A stretch of 64,000 nucleotides of DNA. Origin: Nectonema munidae. Its lineage: Eukaryota > Nematomorpha > Nectonematoida > Nectonematidae. A model generated the notes under the pieces. That model did not search any database. It saw nothing but the letters and a program-made list of their open reading frames with translations, and had not been told where the DNA came from. Positions 1 to 12,639 of the stretch are shown piece after piece (within the stretch, counting starts at the first letter, position 1; each line of letters begins with the position of its first letter). The position numbers and the translations under genes are program-made. The stretch covers positions 62,001 to 126,000 of the forward strand of contig JAUIRK010000119.1 of assembly GCA_030549495.1 (NCBI GenBank), given 5' to 3'.

Positions 1-2201
1 CCCCGAAAACCCCGTTTTGAAAGGATGATATTGCACAACAACTTTGATTAAATATACTATTGTATTTTAAGAAATTGAAATAAGTTTTAATTAAATAACA
101 ATTTTTCAGGAATTCATATTGGAAGACGATGATAATAAACAATTAAAGACTTTCAGGTTATGCAGTTTTCTCTTAAATTTTCCAAAAAAATAAGAAAAAT
201 CAATCTTAAAAATAAAAGCTTAAAGGACAAACACTCAGAAATGAGTATTTATATTTCATTTAAAATTTTTAATACGATTTTTTGTCTGCGCACAGTTTAA
301 AAACTTACGACATCAGTGTTTTCTTTTCATAACCTCTGCTATAGAATATTTTTGCTAAAGTTTTCCGATTTTGGAAGAGCCCAGCTTCGATCTCGAGCGT
401 AACATCCACCTCATATTTAAAAAATATCGGCCGCTACCTGGTTAGTATTTTAAAATTAGTATAACTGTGAGATTGCTGACGAAATCAACAACCACAAAGT
501 TAGAAAGGAAAGGTTACATAAAATTCTAGATTCAGCTTACTTTTGTGTCGTAGCGTGCAATGTAAATTTCTGTTAAAATAACAACACTGACTATAAGTGC
601 AAAATAGTTAAGAATGTTTGATGAATTGGTAAGGATAGTGACGCTATGACGTTGATGTTGGTGACGTAGAGTTTTGTGTTTAGTGTAGTGAGTTGATGAT
701 GATGCAACTCATTCTCCTCTGGACAATGTAAATAGAATTACAATCAACACTTTACAAAATTCTTTCATTTGGCGCAAGTTAGTTAAGTAAAATAACATGC
801 AATGCATAGCAATTCATATATTATTTTATTAGTATTATTATACACTCTACTCTGTATAATAGATAAGGCATCTGTAAATATCCATTTATATGAGCACGAT
901 GTCCATGTATACTGCAAGTTAGACCTTTGTCGTGTTTAAACTGATTAAAGGTGGACATACAAGAAATAAACTAAGTACTAAAAGCATCATACTAAGACCA
1001 CCAGAAGAAGTAGAGTGAGTAGTTAGTGGTATAAAACAACAATGCTATATTGTTGTATATATGTGGACGTGTATATTCCCTGTGTGCATATGCATATGAT
1101 ATACATTCTCAAACTTACTTAGGAGACAGCCTCAGATTTAATCCCTTTTAGTGTGGCTGGAACAAGGTTGTAGTGTACAAAAGTTTGTTGCATTAGCTAA
1201 TCCTTCTTAACTCATACATCTCGCGAGAAGGATGATTTGCAAACTCTAATTCACTGCGACACTCATTTTGCTCTCACAAATAAATCAAAATGGATATAGG
1301 CTATATAACTCACATAGACCGCCGTGGTGTGGTGGTGATTGGGGTTTAACATTTAATGGAGCTTCATTCTCGTCCTTAACTTCATGCGTTTCTAAAATTC
1401 CGTTTATACGTATTTCTTTAAGTTTAATTTAACCACGGATTAACTTCTCTATTTTATTTGCCGAGATTTGTAAATATCAAATAATTATTTACTAATAAAT
1501 TTGGAAAAATAAATAATTTTAAATATTTCCGAATTTCAAGCTCCTATACTTTCCATACAAGCAATGCTTTAAATACTTAATCCAGATCCTATTTTTCTTA
1601 TAAAAAAGTGGATCAATTTAAAAACTCTTTCATACTAAACTGAAATTAGGGGTATCATCATTCAAGATTTTAAATAAATTCTCAATACTTCAACTTAGAA
1701 TAATCAATTTGTGGTCAACGTATCTAAAAAACGAATCTTTAATTAATATTAAAATCTGTTAGGGGACTCTCTGAGATTAATTTATTATTGCACTCACAGA
1801 GCTTATTAGATTCGAATCATTTTTATAAAATTAAAAATAAATTTTACAAAATTAAAATTAAGCAGGTTTATTCTTTCCTATATCGACAGCAAACATCCCT
1901 CAAATATTCTTATAAAAAGTGAAGAAATTTGTACAATGTCACTTCCTCTTTTATATATCAAACCATATTAACAGATAAACTTATGTATAAAATGTGTTTT
2001 AGTGAGTAAAAATTATGGGTTGTTATCTGCCTTGTCCAACCCCAAGATTTTACGAGTCATAAAAAGGTTTAAAAGGTGAGTTTTTCAAAAGATATAAAAG
2101 CTAAATGAATTACAATATAACTTACGATATTTTGGCTTTATGGAATTTATAAACGAATTACAATATAAAAGAAGTACCAGGCTGAATGTCTACCCTATAA
2201 A
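1..2201. other. AT-rich intergenic DNA, no gene seen
   Basis: No open frame of credible length or composition and no recognisable mobile-element motif is visible here. The stretch has short purine or pyrimidine tracts and a few GT-rich patches (for example around 640-720). It is treated as intergenic DNA. Confidence 0.6.
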
Positions 2202-3014
2202 ATATAATAGGGTAAGATGACAAATCTTTATTAAAAAATTTATTTCGACTCGATATGTCTTTTTCACTTTAGTCAAGCAGAAAGTGGAGGGAACGGCTTT
2301 TGTGGTGAAGATGTAAGGAAAAGTTTGGAACTTCCACCCCAATGGTAACAACCGAAGAAGCTCATCTCCCTTTGAGCTTATTATGTATTAAATTTAAATA
2401 TAAAAATATTTTTATGCAAAATTTTTTTTGTTTATTGTAAAATTTTATCATACGAAGGAACTCAAATAGAAATAAAGTAAAAATTTGTTGCTCTGAAAGC
2501 GTGTTTGCTTCAAATCTCAAAGATGTAATTATTCATACATTGAACAGCTGACTTATATGATAACATAAACTAAAAAAAGCATTTTTTAAAAACCTGTCAC
2601 GCCTCATAAATTTCAGTTCCACTTATTACTTAAGTTGATTATTGTTATTAAAGTTTTCACTACCTTTTTCCTAATGCTAAAATATATCGCTAAAAGTAAG
2701 CAGTTTGATGATTTTATAAAAAATCTCCTATCCATAGTACTACGACCCTTTATTTCACCTATTGAAGAACATTTGCTCTAATAAGAACAACCATCCCTAG
2801 CTAATAAGTGGTGCAAGTTCTTCATAAGCTCCAAAGATTTTCTTTGTGTGAAGAGTTATATATATATGGGATTCTTCACTCACAAGAAATTCTTTCCTTA
2901 CATCTTCACCACTAAAGCCGTTCCTTTTGCTTCCAGTTTGACATAAGCTGGAAAAGATTGATGGAATCGAAATATTCTTTTCAATAAAGATTTGTCACAT
3001 TATCCTATCATATT
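2202..3014. mobile_element. Non-autonomous element with ~130-bp inverted ends
   Basis: The two ends are long imperfect inverted repeats. The left arm (about 2202-2328) and the reverse complement of the right arm (about 2886-3014) share AATAT[AG]ATAGG[AG]TAA, TGACAAATCTTTATT and GGTGAAGATGTAAGGAAA in the same order. The middle has no coding frame, so this is a MITE-like or foldback element. Target-site duplications are not clear because the flanks are AT-rich. The superfamily is not assigned. Confidence 0.7.
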
Positions 3015-4670
3015 CCTCGCCAATATATAACAATATATAGGTATAAAACTGATTTCTAATTTTATTCCAACGGCTGAAAATATCTTGGTAAGTTACACTT
3101 TTTAAGAAATTATCTAATTTTTATCACATAGTATAATATAATAGTAAAATTAAGCTTTGACTTTACCTAATCCAATTCCAAAAATGTGTTATAAGAAAAT
3201 GCTGAGTTGATTATTATTTATGCTTACCTAAAAATATTTACCGAAATAATCAATTGGAACAACAATTATCCATTATCAAATTTACAAATTTAAATTAAGT
3301 TAGCATAATGCATACAATCGAAAGTACTCTACCTTCTTATTCGCTGCTATATACATTGAAAATGCAGATATTATAGAGTGTTATTTACGTCACTAAGCTT
3401 ATAAAAATACTAGTTAAGAGTTAAATTCAATTAGTATCAATCTATAAATAACTTAATCGATATGAATAACTAAGGTTAAACTAAATCACTATAGAGAAAT
3501 AAAAATAAATAAAATTTTGACATGCAGAGCATGTATTTGACCTGGACATTGAAAACTGATGTGTAATATTGTTTTGCCCCGCAGTGTTGTCACATCGCTA
3601 ATTATATACCATGAATATAAGTTCTAATGCAGAATTTTAAGTGGAGGTTTTATAAAACACTTTTCACTTTTTGAAAACCTACTAAATCGGACATTTTACT
3701 TTTTTTATGTTTAAGGGCAGTTTTAGTACTAAATTTGTTTAGATTAATGACAATTTTTAGAATTTTCACTACAAATAAATGATTTCGATTGCCTTATCTC
3801 CGATGACAAAACTATTTCATAAAATGTTTCTAATTGTGAACATATTTTTTTTTATAAAAATTCGACTTAAATATAATTAGAAGATAAGTATTTGTAAGGC
3901 TAATATACTAAATTTAAAATCAATAATCATAAATGATTATAAAATCTCATTATCTCATCTTGTGATCAAAATGAATCCAAAATTATTTTCGAATGCTTCC
4001 ATAATAAATTGCGTTTATGAGATTCAATGTGGTGAAAAATACCTAGTTGAAATCCAAATAACACTTTTTGTCATATTCACTGAGCATATAAATAATGCCA
4101 CCAATAAAAACATCAAAAATCTTTTAAGGAAACGAAACTCAAGGTCAAGGTACTATAAAAAATATGAGTGTAGGTCGCCCAATGGACATTTTCCGGTTGC
4201 CCGTCATAAATTTTTCACGAAAGCTTAACATTCCTTTAATGATTAAATTAATTAATTTTAATTCAATTATAAAATATTTACTATAAAAAATTTTATACTA
4301 AAGTTTTCTTATATAAAAAAATATTGATTTAAGCTAATTAACTAAAATATGAAAAAAGAGATTTTTAAAAAATAATTCCTAAATTTAAAAATTATAAATT
4401 TTAAAATTGTTATAATTAAAATGAAAAAAATGTGTAGTTTTTTTGATAAATAAAATTTATTTTTAATTTTTTATAATTTTTTTTTATAATAAGTTCAAAT
4501 TTATAAGTTTATTTTTTAAAGAAATATAAAATTTTAAATTCATAAGATTCGTTATTTTATTTTTAAAAATTTTTAAAATATTTGCTCTAAACAGATCTTA
4601 ATTTAAAAAAAAAATAGTTATTTATTAAGTCCTATGCTTTTTATGTTTATATATCTATTTTTACCTCTAT
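3015..4670. other. Intergenic DNA with an extreme AT tract
   Basis: A weak 88-residue frame at 3962-4228 matches no family that I know and has no context supporting a gene. From about 4230 to 4660 the sequence is almost pure A and T. A GC-richer patch near 4168-4202 (GGACATTTTCCGGTTGCC) may be the end of an unrecognised transposon. Confidence 0.5.
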
Positions 4671-5343
4671 TTAACCCGTTAACGACCAGAATAATCAGAC
4701 GATATCTAATGTAAAGCAGAAGATTTGTATTAAAGACCTTTGATAAACGCAGACGATTTTATTTTTGTAAAGTCGACTATAGTCGACACCGGGCGTTAAC
4801 GGCTTAAAAGCAGCAAAGTGCCACTTTGCAAAGTGTTTTAGTACTCTGGCAAGCCAAATAATTAACTAAAAGACATTGTACCTGTAGTTAATTAACTATA
4901 TGACTATCAAGTTAACAGGCTAAGTGGCACTAGCCAACCATTTCTAAATAACCATCTTAATAATTAATTTAAAAATATTGAAAGAAATTTGTAAGGCAGG
5001 GCAAATTTTCATTTTCTAATTATTAACTTGGGAAATGTCCACTTGACAAATGGTTGACACTTTGCGTTTTTTTTGTTTTTTAACTTTGCAAAATTTGCAT
5101 GCATTGCTTATCACTTTTTTGAAACATAAGAATTGTTTATATTTTTAGGTTTTTCAGGAAGCCCCTTCTCCACGCCATTTTTAATGCTGCATACGTGCCT
5201 GTTTATAACAAATTTTGTAAAAAAATATTGGTTATAAAAACATTTAGGTTATAATTGGTTATAAAAAATTTTGTAAAAAACAAAAATTGTGAATCTTATG
5301 AATTTATAACTTTATATTTCTTAAACTTATCAATTTGAACTTT
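4485..5343. repeat. Inverted repeat pair flanking a miniature element
   Basis: About 65 bp at 4485-4555 (AAGTTCAAAT ... ATTCATAAGATTC) recur inverted at 5280-5343 (GAATCTTATGAAT ... ATTTGAACTT). The ~720 bp between the arms holds a TTAA-flanked piggyBac-type MITE and the near palindrome CAAAGTGCCACTTTG at about 4815. This could be the ends of an older, larger element, or two opposed copies of one AT-rich repeat. Confidence 0.5.
4675..4803. mobile_element. piggyBac-type MITE with TTAA duplication (copy 1)
   Basis: The 129-bp element is flanked by TTAA on both sides (4671-4674 and 4804-4807), the target duplication of the piggyBac superfamily. Its ends are CCCGTTAACGACC and, inverted, GCCGTTAACGCCC. 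The palindrome GTCGACTATAGTCGAC lies directly inside the right end. The interior shares CAGACGATATCTAA and AACGCAGACGATT with the copies at 9193 and 19063. It has no coding capacity. Confidence 0.85.
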
Positions 5344-6739
5344 TTTTTAAATAAAAAAAATTAAAACATATTTTCTATAAATCCGTGTCTGTCTATCTAT
5401 GTCCATAAGTGAGTATCTTTGTGTTCGTGTGTAAATAATTGCGGATTTCTCTAAATGATTGGATTTCCTGTCTCTGATAATGATTGTTGAAATATTTAAA
5501 AATACGCCAAAATTTTTCAAGTTTAAAACAAACAAAAATTCAAAGTTTTTTTAATAATTTTATGGTATGCAGAGTATTCATTGATAATTCTACATATAGA
5601 ATTTCCCGAATAGCGATTCGAACGCAAAATGAGTGGTAAATGCGAAACACTGGCACCGTTTGGATAACCGCGGAAACAAATTAAGGTTTAATTTAAATTT
5701 ATTCGAAATCACTTAACTTTTCACTCAAGTTTTCTAAATTTTGACCGAAACTTATTTAATATTTGTTTTTAAATTAAAGAAAAATTCACAAGTTATATTA
5801 TAATGTAATGTGTAATTTGCGATAAAGTTAACTTTTTCACTTCAATAAATCCAAAACGATGATTTTTAATGCCAAAATTAATCTTTCTTCAATTTCTTCA
5901 TTTAAATAATTTCCAACGAGTTCTGCATGTTCCTATAAAGTTCATGCATCTTCTCTTTCTTCTTGTTTTACCAACCTTTTTATTTTTTAATCTCTCAATC
6001 TTGTTAAAACTCGTTTAATCTCAGTGTTTCCTAAAGAAGCGTAGACGATAAATCTTTTGATGGGAATTAATAGTATTTTTATAAAATTAATATCATACTT
6101 AAAGATAGGCGGATAAATTTTTTGTGGCATAAATCGAACATTTTAATAAATGAACGCTAAAAAATGACAATATTCAAAAGCAAGTTTATAGTTGAAGGTA
6201 AATTCAAAACAAATTTATATTAGTATATATAAAATTATAAAAAAAAATAATTTTAAATTCAATATGTTTTAAATGAGGTTTTAATCATATTTTACTGATG
6301 AAGTAATTTGTCTCAATAAATTTTCGTCTTTAAAAGTTTTAAAATAAAACTTGCTCCGAAACCAATTCATTCTATAATTTTATATAAAAGTAAAACAACC
6401 ACAGGTTTTATTATTTTTCTATGAACAGGCACGTATTATTAAAATTAACTAAGCGTATGGGCTGCTGCTTTCAAATAATCAATATTACTCGCATACGAAT
6501 GAAAAATAATTATCAATAATAATAATCTTTTTTAAGCGTTGAGAAGAACAGCGATATTTCTTTCTCTGTGGTTGACATGAATTGTCCCTCCAATATTGAT
6601 CGATATTTACATCGTTAATGTTTTCCTCTTTCTTTAGGTTTTAGTTAATTTAGTTAATGTATGTCGGTAAATTATTGTCGGTGAATTCGCTTAGACGAAT
6701 AAAATGAAGTTAACGAATTTCACATGGCATAGTGGGTTT
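4808..6739. other. AT-rich intergenic DNA, no gene seen
   Basis: No supported gene. The open frames here are short and of AT-driven composition. Apart from the inverted repeat listed separately, no element ends were recognised. Confidence 0.5.
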
Positions 6740-8905
6740 ATAACCTGATTTCCATCGACCCCTAAGGGCCTCAGGAGGTCCGTGAAGGTCAAATTAAAAT
6801 TAAGATTTACATTCACTAAATTCAGCAGCAAATGCACGCATTTCATAAGGAAAAAAATCAATCTTCAAATTTTCCACCTCATCTTGTTCCCCTTCACCAA
6901 CTGTTCTTTCAAGTTTGAACAAGGCTAGTTTATATTCGTAATTATTTCCTGTCTGCGATGCAGTGTGACTATTCATAAACCCCATTAACATGGACATTTT
7001 ACGAGGTATTACATGACATCGTCCCATATCCCATACCGTACCTGTACTCTACAAGACATGTCATTGCATGAATTAGTTAGTAGACCTACTGGGTTTTGTT
7101 TTGATTAGTCTACTCGTAGTGACACTGAGAATCAGACACAACGTAAAGTGTTATAGTTCATTTGGTGAAGGAAATTTTATTCTTAAAGGTAATGTCGGTT
7201 TTATAATTTTAAATCTTGAAATTTTTTTTCATTTACTTTAAAATTCAGTGTTAGTGATGCGATCTATGTTTTTCTCATCTTGAAAGGTGGCAACAATGAT
7301 TGACATTGTTTGCACAACTGCCATCTAATCATCTTGTAGCACTCCACAGTTCTTTACCAAAACTTGAATTTGTCTCAACACAAAAGCCTTGTCTTGAAGT
7401 TTCCTACAAGGGTGCTTATCGCATTGCCAATCCAAAGAAGCCATATACAATAGGAGAAATTTTAGTAAAGCCGTTTGCCCTGGAAATAGTCGAGCTTGTT
7501 TGCGGCTTGGAGCAGAGGAAGAAAATTGAAGCAGTGCCTTTGTGAAACAATGTTATCCTCTCCAGGATTGTCGACATTTCGTTTATATTTTGAAGCAAGT
7601 AATGGAAGAACTGACAGTTACGCCATTTCCTTTCAGCATGCAAATGGATGAAATCTCTAGTGCAGCCAGCTCCTGGTTTTTGTCCGTTATATGCATATTG
7701 ACGCCATCAAAGAGAAATTCCTATTTTGTCAACCCTTTTGGAAACTACAAAGGACATCGACATTTTAGAATTAGTGAATTCTTTGTTAAGCAAAACTTCG
7801 ACTGGAAAAAATCTTGGTACTCTGTGCACAGACGCGGCACCTGCAATGCTTGGCAACATATCTGGTTGTGCTGCATTGGTGCAGAAAGAAATTCCTCAGG
7901 CCATCGTGACCCATTGCTTTTTACTTCGGCATGCATTGGCGTCAAAGACTTTGCCACCAATTCTGAAAGAAATCTTCTCTACTTGCGTGAAAGTCGTCAA
8001 CTTCATCAGAGCCAGGGCCGTGAACCATCTTGTTTTCGAGAGGTTTTGTCATGAAATAGGATCACGATATGAAGTTCTTCTCTACCACACAGAAGTTCGC
8101 TGGCTTAAAAGGATAAATCCTGAAGCGTTTGATTGAAATTCGACTAGAAGTTTAGCTTTTTTTGAGAGAAAAAGAAATCTCCCTTTCAGAACAGTTTGAT
8201 AGCGAAGAGTTCATCAATGGTTTGGCCTACTTCGCAGACATTTTTGGTGTTATGAATGAGGTGACTTTTGCGATTCAAAGAACTGATATTACTATTATGG
8301 ATGTTTCAGAAAGAGTCCGAGACTTTCTGGCAAGAGGAGATTGAAGGCAGGTAACTACGCTAACTTTCCAATGTTAGAGGAAGTGCTTTCACAGCATGAA
8401 ACTGAGAATATCAGAGCCCCGTTAATTTCTTTGAAGGTACAATTCTGCATACATCTGGGTACTCTGCATAACTCTTTTAAAGGTTACTTCTGCTCAGGCG
8501 ACCTTAAATTGAAAAATAGTTTCGTAACCCTTTCTTGCCGACATGGACTGCATCAGTGATGAGGACCTTGCCAAAGATGACATCATTGACCTGAGAACAA
8601 TGAAAATGTTACGAAATGAGTTGAATACATTCAAGCCAAACAACAACAACAACCGTCTCACTGAAATGAACTTTTGAGCAAAATTAAAGTTGTGTACTGT
8701 TTAATTTGCACAAAATGATTGTATTTCAGTTTTCAAATTGTTGCTTTATTCATACTTTGTGCATGTCATGCACTATATGAGATTTAATAAAGTACATTCA
8801 TTGCATGCAATGTTATCTTTATTTACATTTCTCTAGGAAAGGGGTCCATAACTTTCACCAGATTCTTAAAGCGGTCCCTGACTCAAAAAAGTTTAAGAAC
8901 CCCTG
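6740..8905 (+). mobile_element. ZBED5-like hAT transposon, internally deleted
   Basis: This is a hAT DNA transposon. Its right end reads GTTTAAGAACCCCTG (8891-8905), the inverse of a typical hAT end beginning CAGGGG. The left end is less certain: the region around 6756-6790 carries AGGAGGTCCGTGAAGG, similar to subterminal sequence of this group. The interior encodes a broken transposase on the plus strand. An ordinary 8-bp target duplication could not be confirmed. A SINE begins immediately after the right end. Confidence 0.7.
7300..8690 (+). pseudogene. Broken hAT transposase, ZBED5/FAM200-like
   Basis: The pieces follow the known order of ZBED5-type hAT proteins: QKPCLEVSYKGAYRIA and YTIGEILVKP (7387-7475), LKQVMEELTVTPFPFSMQMDE (about 7590-7650, start of the RNase H-like catalytic domain), LGTLCTDAAPAMLGNISG (about 7815-7867), VLLYHTEVRWL (8074-8106), and INGLAYFADIFGVMNE (about 8213-8260). 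NPFLADMDCISDEDLAKDD (about 8527-8585) follows in another frame. At least four frame changes or stops separate these pieces. After LRTMKMLRNE the protein jumps to a short tail, so the C-terminal hAT dimerisation region is missing. That looks like an internal deletion. The BED zinc finger at the N-terminus is also lost or unreadable. The family is clear; the gene is dead. Confidence 0.85.
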
Positions 8906-9110
8906 GCCTAGTTGTAGGAGCGTTGGGTCGTGATCCAGATATTCCGGGTTAGATTCCGAATCGTGACTATCCTTTTCATCTGTCCAACTATGGAAGATTA
9001 TTCTTCCTTATGGATGCGATACCTAGTATAGTTTCTCAATACTAGAGGAATGACCATTGGGGTAGAAGTCGCAGTGCACTGCCTTACCCACACATGTTAA
9101 ATTCTTCATT
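8906..9110 (+). mobile_element. tRNA-derived SINE, family B (copy 1)
   Basis: The head resembles a tRNA gene, with an A-box-like TAGTTGTAGGAGC and a B-box-like GGGTTAGATTCC about 45 bp later. The body ATCGTGACTATCC ... AACTATGGAAGATTATT is shared with the copy at 30945. It abuts the right end of the hAT exactly, so either it inserted there or the hAT end served as target. The 3' boundary is approximate. Confidence 0.65.
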
Positions 9111-9192
9111 TAATTCAAAGTCATATACGTCGAAATTCAGTTCAACTTGAAGTAATTCATGTGTGTTTTGAAGTGCTTTGAACTTCGGTTAA

Positions 9193-9323
9193 CCCATTTA
9201 AGACCAAGCAAAGCAGACGATATCTAAAAAAAACGCAGACGATTTATATTCAAAGTCATTGAAAAAAGCAGACGAAGATGAAATTACTTATGTTCCCCAA
9301 TGGGAACATTGCGACTTAATGGG
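9193..9323. mobile_element. piggyBac-type MITE with TTAA duplication (copy 2)
   Basis: A 131-bp element with TTAA at 9189-9192 and 9324-9327. Its ends are CCCATTTAAGACC and, inverted, CCCATTAAGTCGC. A hyphenated palindrome (TGTTCCCCAATGGGAACA) sits just inside the right end. It is nearly identical through the middle to the copy at 19063, so both are recent relative to the older copy at 4675. No coding capacity. Confidence 0.9.
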
Positions 9324-9327
9324 TTAA

Positions 9328-10780
9328 CTCGAACTTGAACTTCAAGTATTATAATAACAATTTTATGTTCGCTGTGTGAGTCCATCTCGTTCCTAAATAT
9401 TTCCGATGCTTTGAATACCAAGTTTTAATAACAAATCAATATAAGTTTGAATTTATTAAGAATGCTTTGAAGCAGACGTATTTAGCAAGATGATTTTATA
9501 AATTTATTTCTTATCCAAATTTGCAACAAATCTTTGAGATTTTAATTTTAGTTAATCTTGATATGATGCCACCCACCACTAGGACCGAATATATGGAAGC
9601 AAAAATGAAGAAAAGAAAGAGATTATATCATTTTACCAGCCAAACTCTCTCATTCAATACGTCTTATATATTATAAATTTTATATTTACATCATTCTTTA
9701 TTCCATATACTCTTTAACATCTACTCTAGCTTTCTCATTTTGCTGTGCAATTAAATGATTTAGTTAATTTTCAAGAACACTATTGATTGATAATATTGAT
9801 CGATTTCTTAACTAACCACTAAATCCTGAACAGTATTCAAGCTTGATCAATTGAAATCGCAGTGAAGCAGTACTGTCTTTCACTGGGTAAAGAAGTTACA
9901 GTATAGATTTTACCATCTCCGCGATAAAAAGAGATGAAGTTGTGTAAATAGTTGCTTCTATAATCCAAGGTCTTGGCTTACAATTCAATCACAGAGTTCC
10001 AATTTGTTTCTCGTGGATGCTACAAAAGCATGCGGCTTCTTTATTGAAAACATAGAAGAAAGGGCGAAATCGTTGCAACGATTCTTTTCATGTGTATACT
10101 TGCTAAACAAATTACGTTTATGAGGGACACTGCAAAAGTTTTGTGAGAGAATAAACAAAGATTACAAATAAGATATGTTATTTTTTTAAAAGTGTCTCAA
10201 TAACATTTCCTATGTTTTTGAATAAGCTATTTTAAATGATCCAGCAGCACATTGGATTAAAAATTGTGACCGGGCATTTTGTCGACCAAGGTTTCGTCCG
10301 AAGACGCTTCGTCGCCAGACAGATCGTTGAATTTATTCGAACAGTCATTCTATGACTTTTTATATTGTTAAACATTCAACGAAGTAATTGCTCAATTATC
10401 AGCAATTAAAGAAAGAATATAGAATTGGGATTACCTTTTTACTTATTTTACTGGAGGTTACACTTTCAAACTAGCAAACTTTACCAATTTATTAGTATAA
10501 GATGATTTTTTTATTTTTTCAGAATATCCGAAACTAAATGATAAATTTTTTTTTAATTATTTTGCAAATAAATCTGATTTTCCTTCATTTATTTTTTCCA
10601 ACATAATTATAAATTTTTTTTTTCATATTATTTGCAAACTTTCATGTTTTATATCATTAGTTGAAAACAGAATTAAAAAAATTTTATCCTGTAAATAAAT
10701 TTCAAAAAAATTAACTGCATATCAAAGTAATACGATGTAACAAATTAAAAAATTAAACTTAAAAATAAGTTGAATGAAAT
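9328..10780. other. Intergenic DNA with one GC-rich transposon-end-like patch
   Basis: No gene was recognised. At about 10270-10326 an isolated GC-rich run repeats TTTTGTCGACC, TTTCGTCCGAAG and CTTCGTCGCC. This resembles the tandem terminal motifs of some MULE-like elements, but no inverted partner was found nearby. The rest is AT-rich. Confidence 0.45.
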
Positions 10781-10782
10781 AA

Positions 10783-10927
10783 AATTGCAAAAAGACCAAA
10801 TAGAATTTCACAAGGATCTATTCTAGAATTGAATTGCAAAAAAGAAAGAATAGAATTGCGAAAAGACAAAATAAAATTGCGAAAAGACAAAATAGAATTG
10901 TAAAAGAACAAAATGGAAATAAAAATG
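10783..10927 (+). pseudogene. Heptad-repeat (coiled-coil) protein tail, decayed copy
   Basis: A 21-bp unit repeats and translates to seven-residue repeats: LQKDQIEFHKDLF, then RIELRKDK, IKLRKDK and IEL. Stop codons interrupt the frame. The seven-residue, charged pattern is that of a coiled coil. The opening LQKDQ matches the copy at 11935, so the two are probably tails of one protein family. Charged coiled-coil tails of this kind occur in MADF or Myb/SANT-like proteins encoded by some DNA transposons, but no DNA-binding domain is visible here. The family is therefore inferred only. Confidence 0.45.
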
Positions 10928-11934
10928 ATAAAATGAAATACAAAGCAAAGTATGTTATACATTCCCAACTCTTTTATGAATTAATATTTTATAACTTTGT
11001 TTTCAAAGAATAAATATAAAATGGCGTATTATATATATATATTTATTTGTGTAATATATTTTTGACCTTTCGAATTTATCATTAAAGTGTATTTATGCTA
11101 AGCATTTGATTGAAAATAACGTTAAAATATTCCCACGCCTAAACCAAACTCACCTTGCATAATGAATGCTCTGTGGTTGGGAAGGAGAGAAGCAACAAAA
11201 TTTCACAGTCATGAGGAAGATGTACATTTGATTAGAGAAGAGAATTTCGCAAAAATTAAATTAAATTAATGTGATTGGTTAAGGCATCGAAGACAAAAGT
11301 TTTGCATAATTGTAAAACCGCAGGTGATGATGTTCAACTGCGCATTCATTAATCACGAATTCACCAGAACATTGTGATACTTACTCTAACACAGGGAAGA
11401 GATATCGTAGTCTATTGTGAATTTAACGAAAATAAAATAGTCTTCTATGCTGCCTCTCTGTGTGTGTGTGTGTCTTTCTTTGTCTAATGGATTTTTTGTT
11501 TTGCAATAGGCGGTTGTGTCTTGCAAGAAGACAAATGTTCTAGCCACATTCGCCTTATTCCCGTTAAAAACCACAAATTAAATTTCATTCGCCTTTTTGA
11601 ACGTAAAATCTAAGATAAAAATGACTTAAACCTAAAATTTTCTTCTTGAACAGTATTTTAGTATCGGTAAAGTTAAAAAATGGCGTAGTCAATTTTTTTA
11701 TAATTTGGAACTTTTTCAAATCAAACCTTCAAAAAAAAACTTTTTCTAACTAAAAAATATTTTTACTTTATAGTTCATTTTTTCATTTCAATTTTTCAAT
11801 ATTAATATTTTCTGTTTTTGTTTAAAATTTTTCAAATTATGAAAGTTTAAAAATAATTTTTTTATAAAAAATAAAAATTAAAAATATAAATCTCCCAACT
11901 GAAGACATATTTTATTAAATATAAAACTCAATTT

Positions 11935-12063
11935 GCAAAAAGATCAAGTTAAGTTAAAAAAAAAATTAAATTGGAAAAGGAAGAACTAAAATTGGAAAAA
12001 GATGAATACAAATTGGAAAATGAAGAACTTAAATGGAAAAAGGACGAACTTCGAGTAATAATG
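11935..12063 (+). pseudogene. Heptad-repeat (coiled-coil) protein tail, better kept copy
   Basis: The frame from 11968 reads KLEKEEL, KLEKDEY, KLENEEL, KWKKDEL: four consecutive seven-residue units of 21 bp each, with a hydrophobic residue at fixed positions and alternating charges. This is a clear coiled-coil pattern. It is preceded by LQKDQVKLKK, homologous to the start of the copy at 10783. No upstream domain, start codon or splice signal was identified, so this is the 3' fragment of a gene, probably transposon-encoded. The units differ at synonymous and conservative sites, which argues for past selection on the protein. Confidence 0.5.
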
Positions 12064-12639
12064 GTATATATATATTTTTTGATTCAAGTGGATATAGAGA
12101 GTTTATATATAGAAGCAAAGTAAATAAACTTTTTACTGAATACACAATGATCTTTTATAGTTGGAATAATTTTTTTTTCTGAGAATTTATTTCATTGCGA
12201 GTATTTATAGTTATCTCCACGTTTAATAAAATTTTTAAAAGAGTTTTAAAAAGTATAAATAGTTTAGTGGTATATTCATCCATCTCTTATTATTACTTTG
12301 AAAAATTTGTATAAAACCGCCCGGTTTAATTATCTTCTAGATCCGCGCCTTGACTGCCTTCTGTCTACGCCTCTGTATGCATACTTAATTTTATTTTATA
12401 AATTCAGCATCATATTCTTTTGTTTTAAATGTCTAAACAAGTTTTTTTAATGAGAATGAAAATATAAGGAGCGGTCGTATTTTTTCCGATATTATTTTGT
12501 AATTTAAAAAATTGCGCGATTCTTACTTCTTCCGATTACATATCTAATTGATCGTTATATTACCAATTACAACTAAACTATTTTTTCAATTATTTTTTGA
12601 TAAATAGGAACTTTTAATTAGAGTATGTAAGGAAATTTT

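Noticed and set aside
3962-4228. 88-residue plus-strand frame
   Set aside because: No ATG at the first position, no family resemblance, and borders an extreme AT tract. Not enough to call a gene.
6800-7027. 75-residue minus-strand frame inside the hAT
   Set aside because: Lies in the 5' part of a transposon that codes on the other strand, and shows no domain; treated as a shadow frame.
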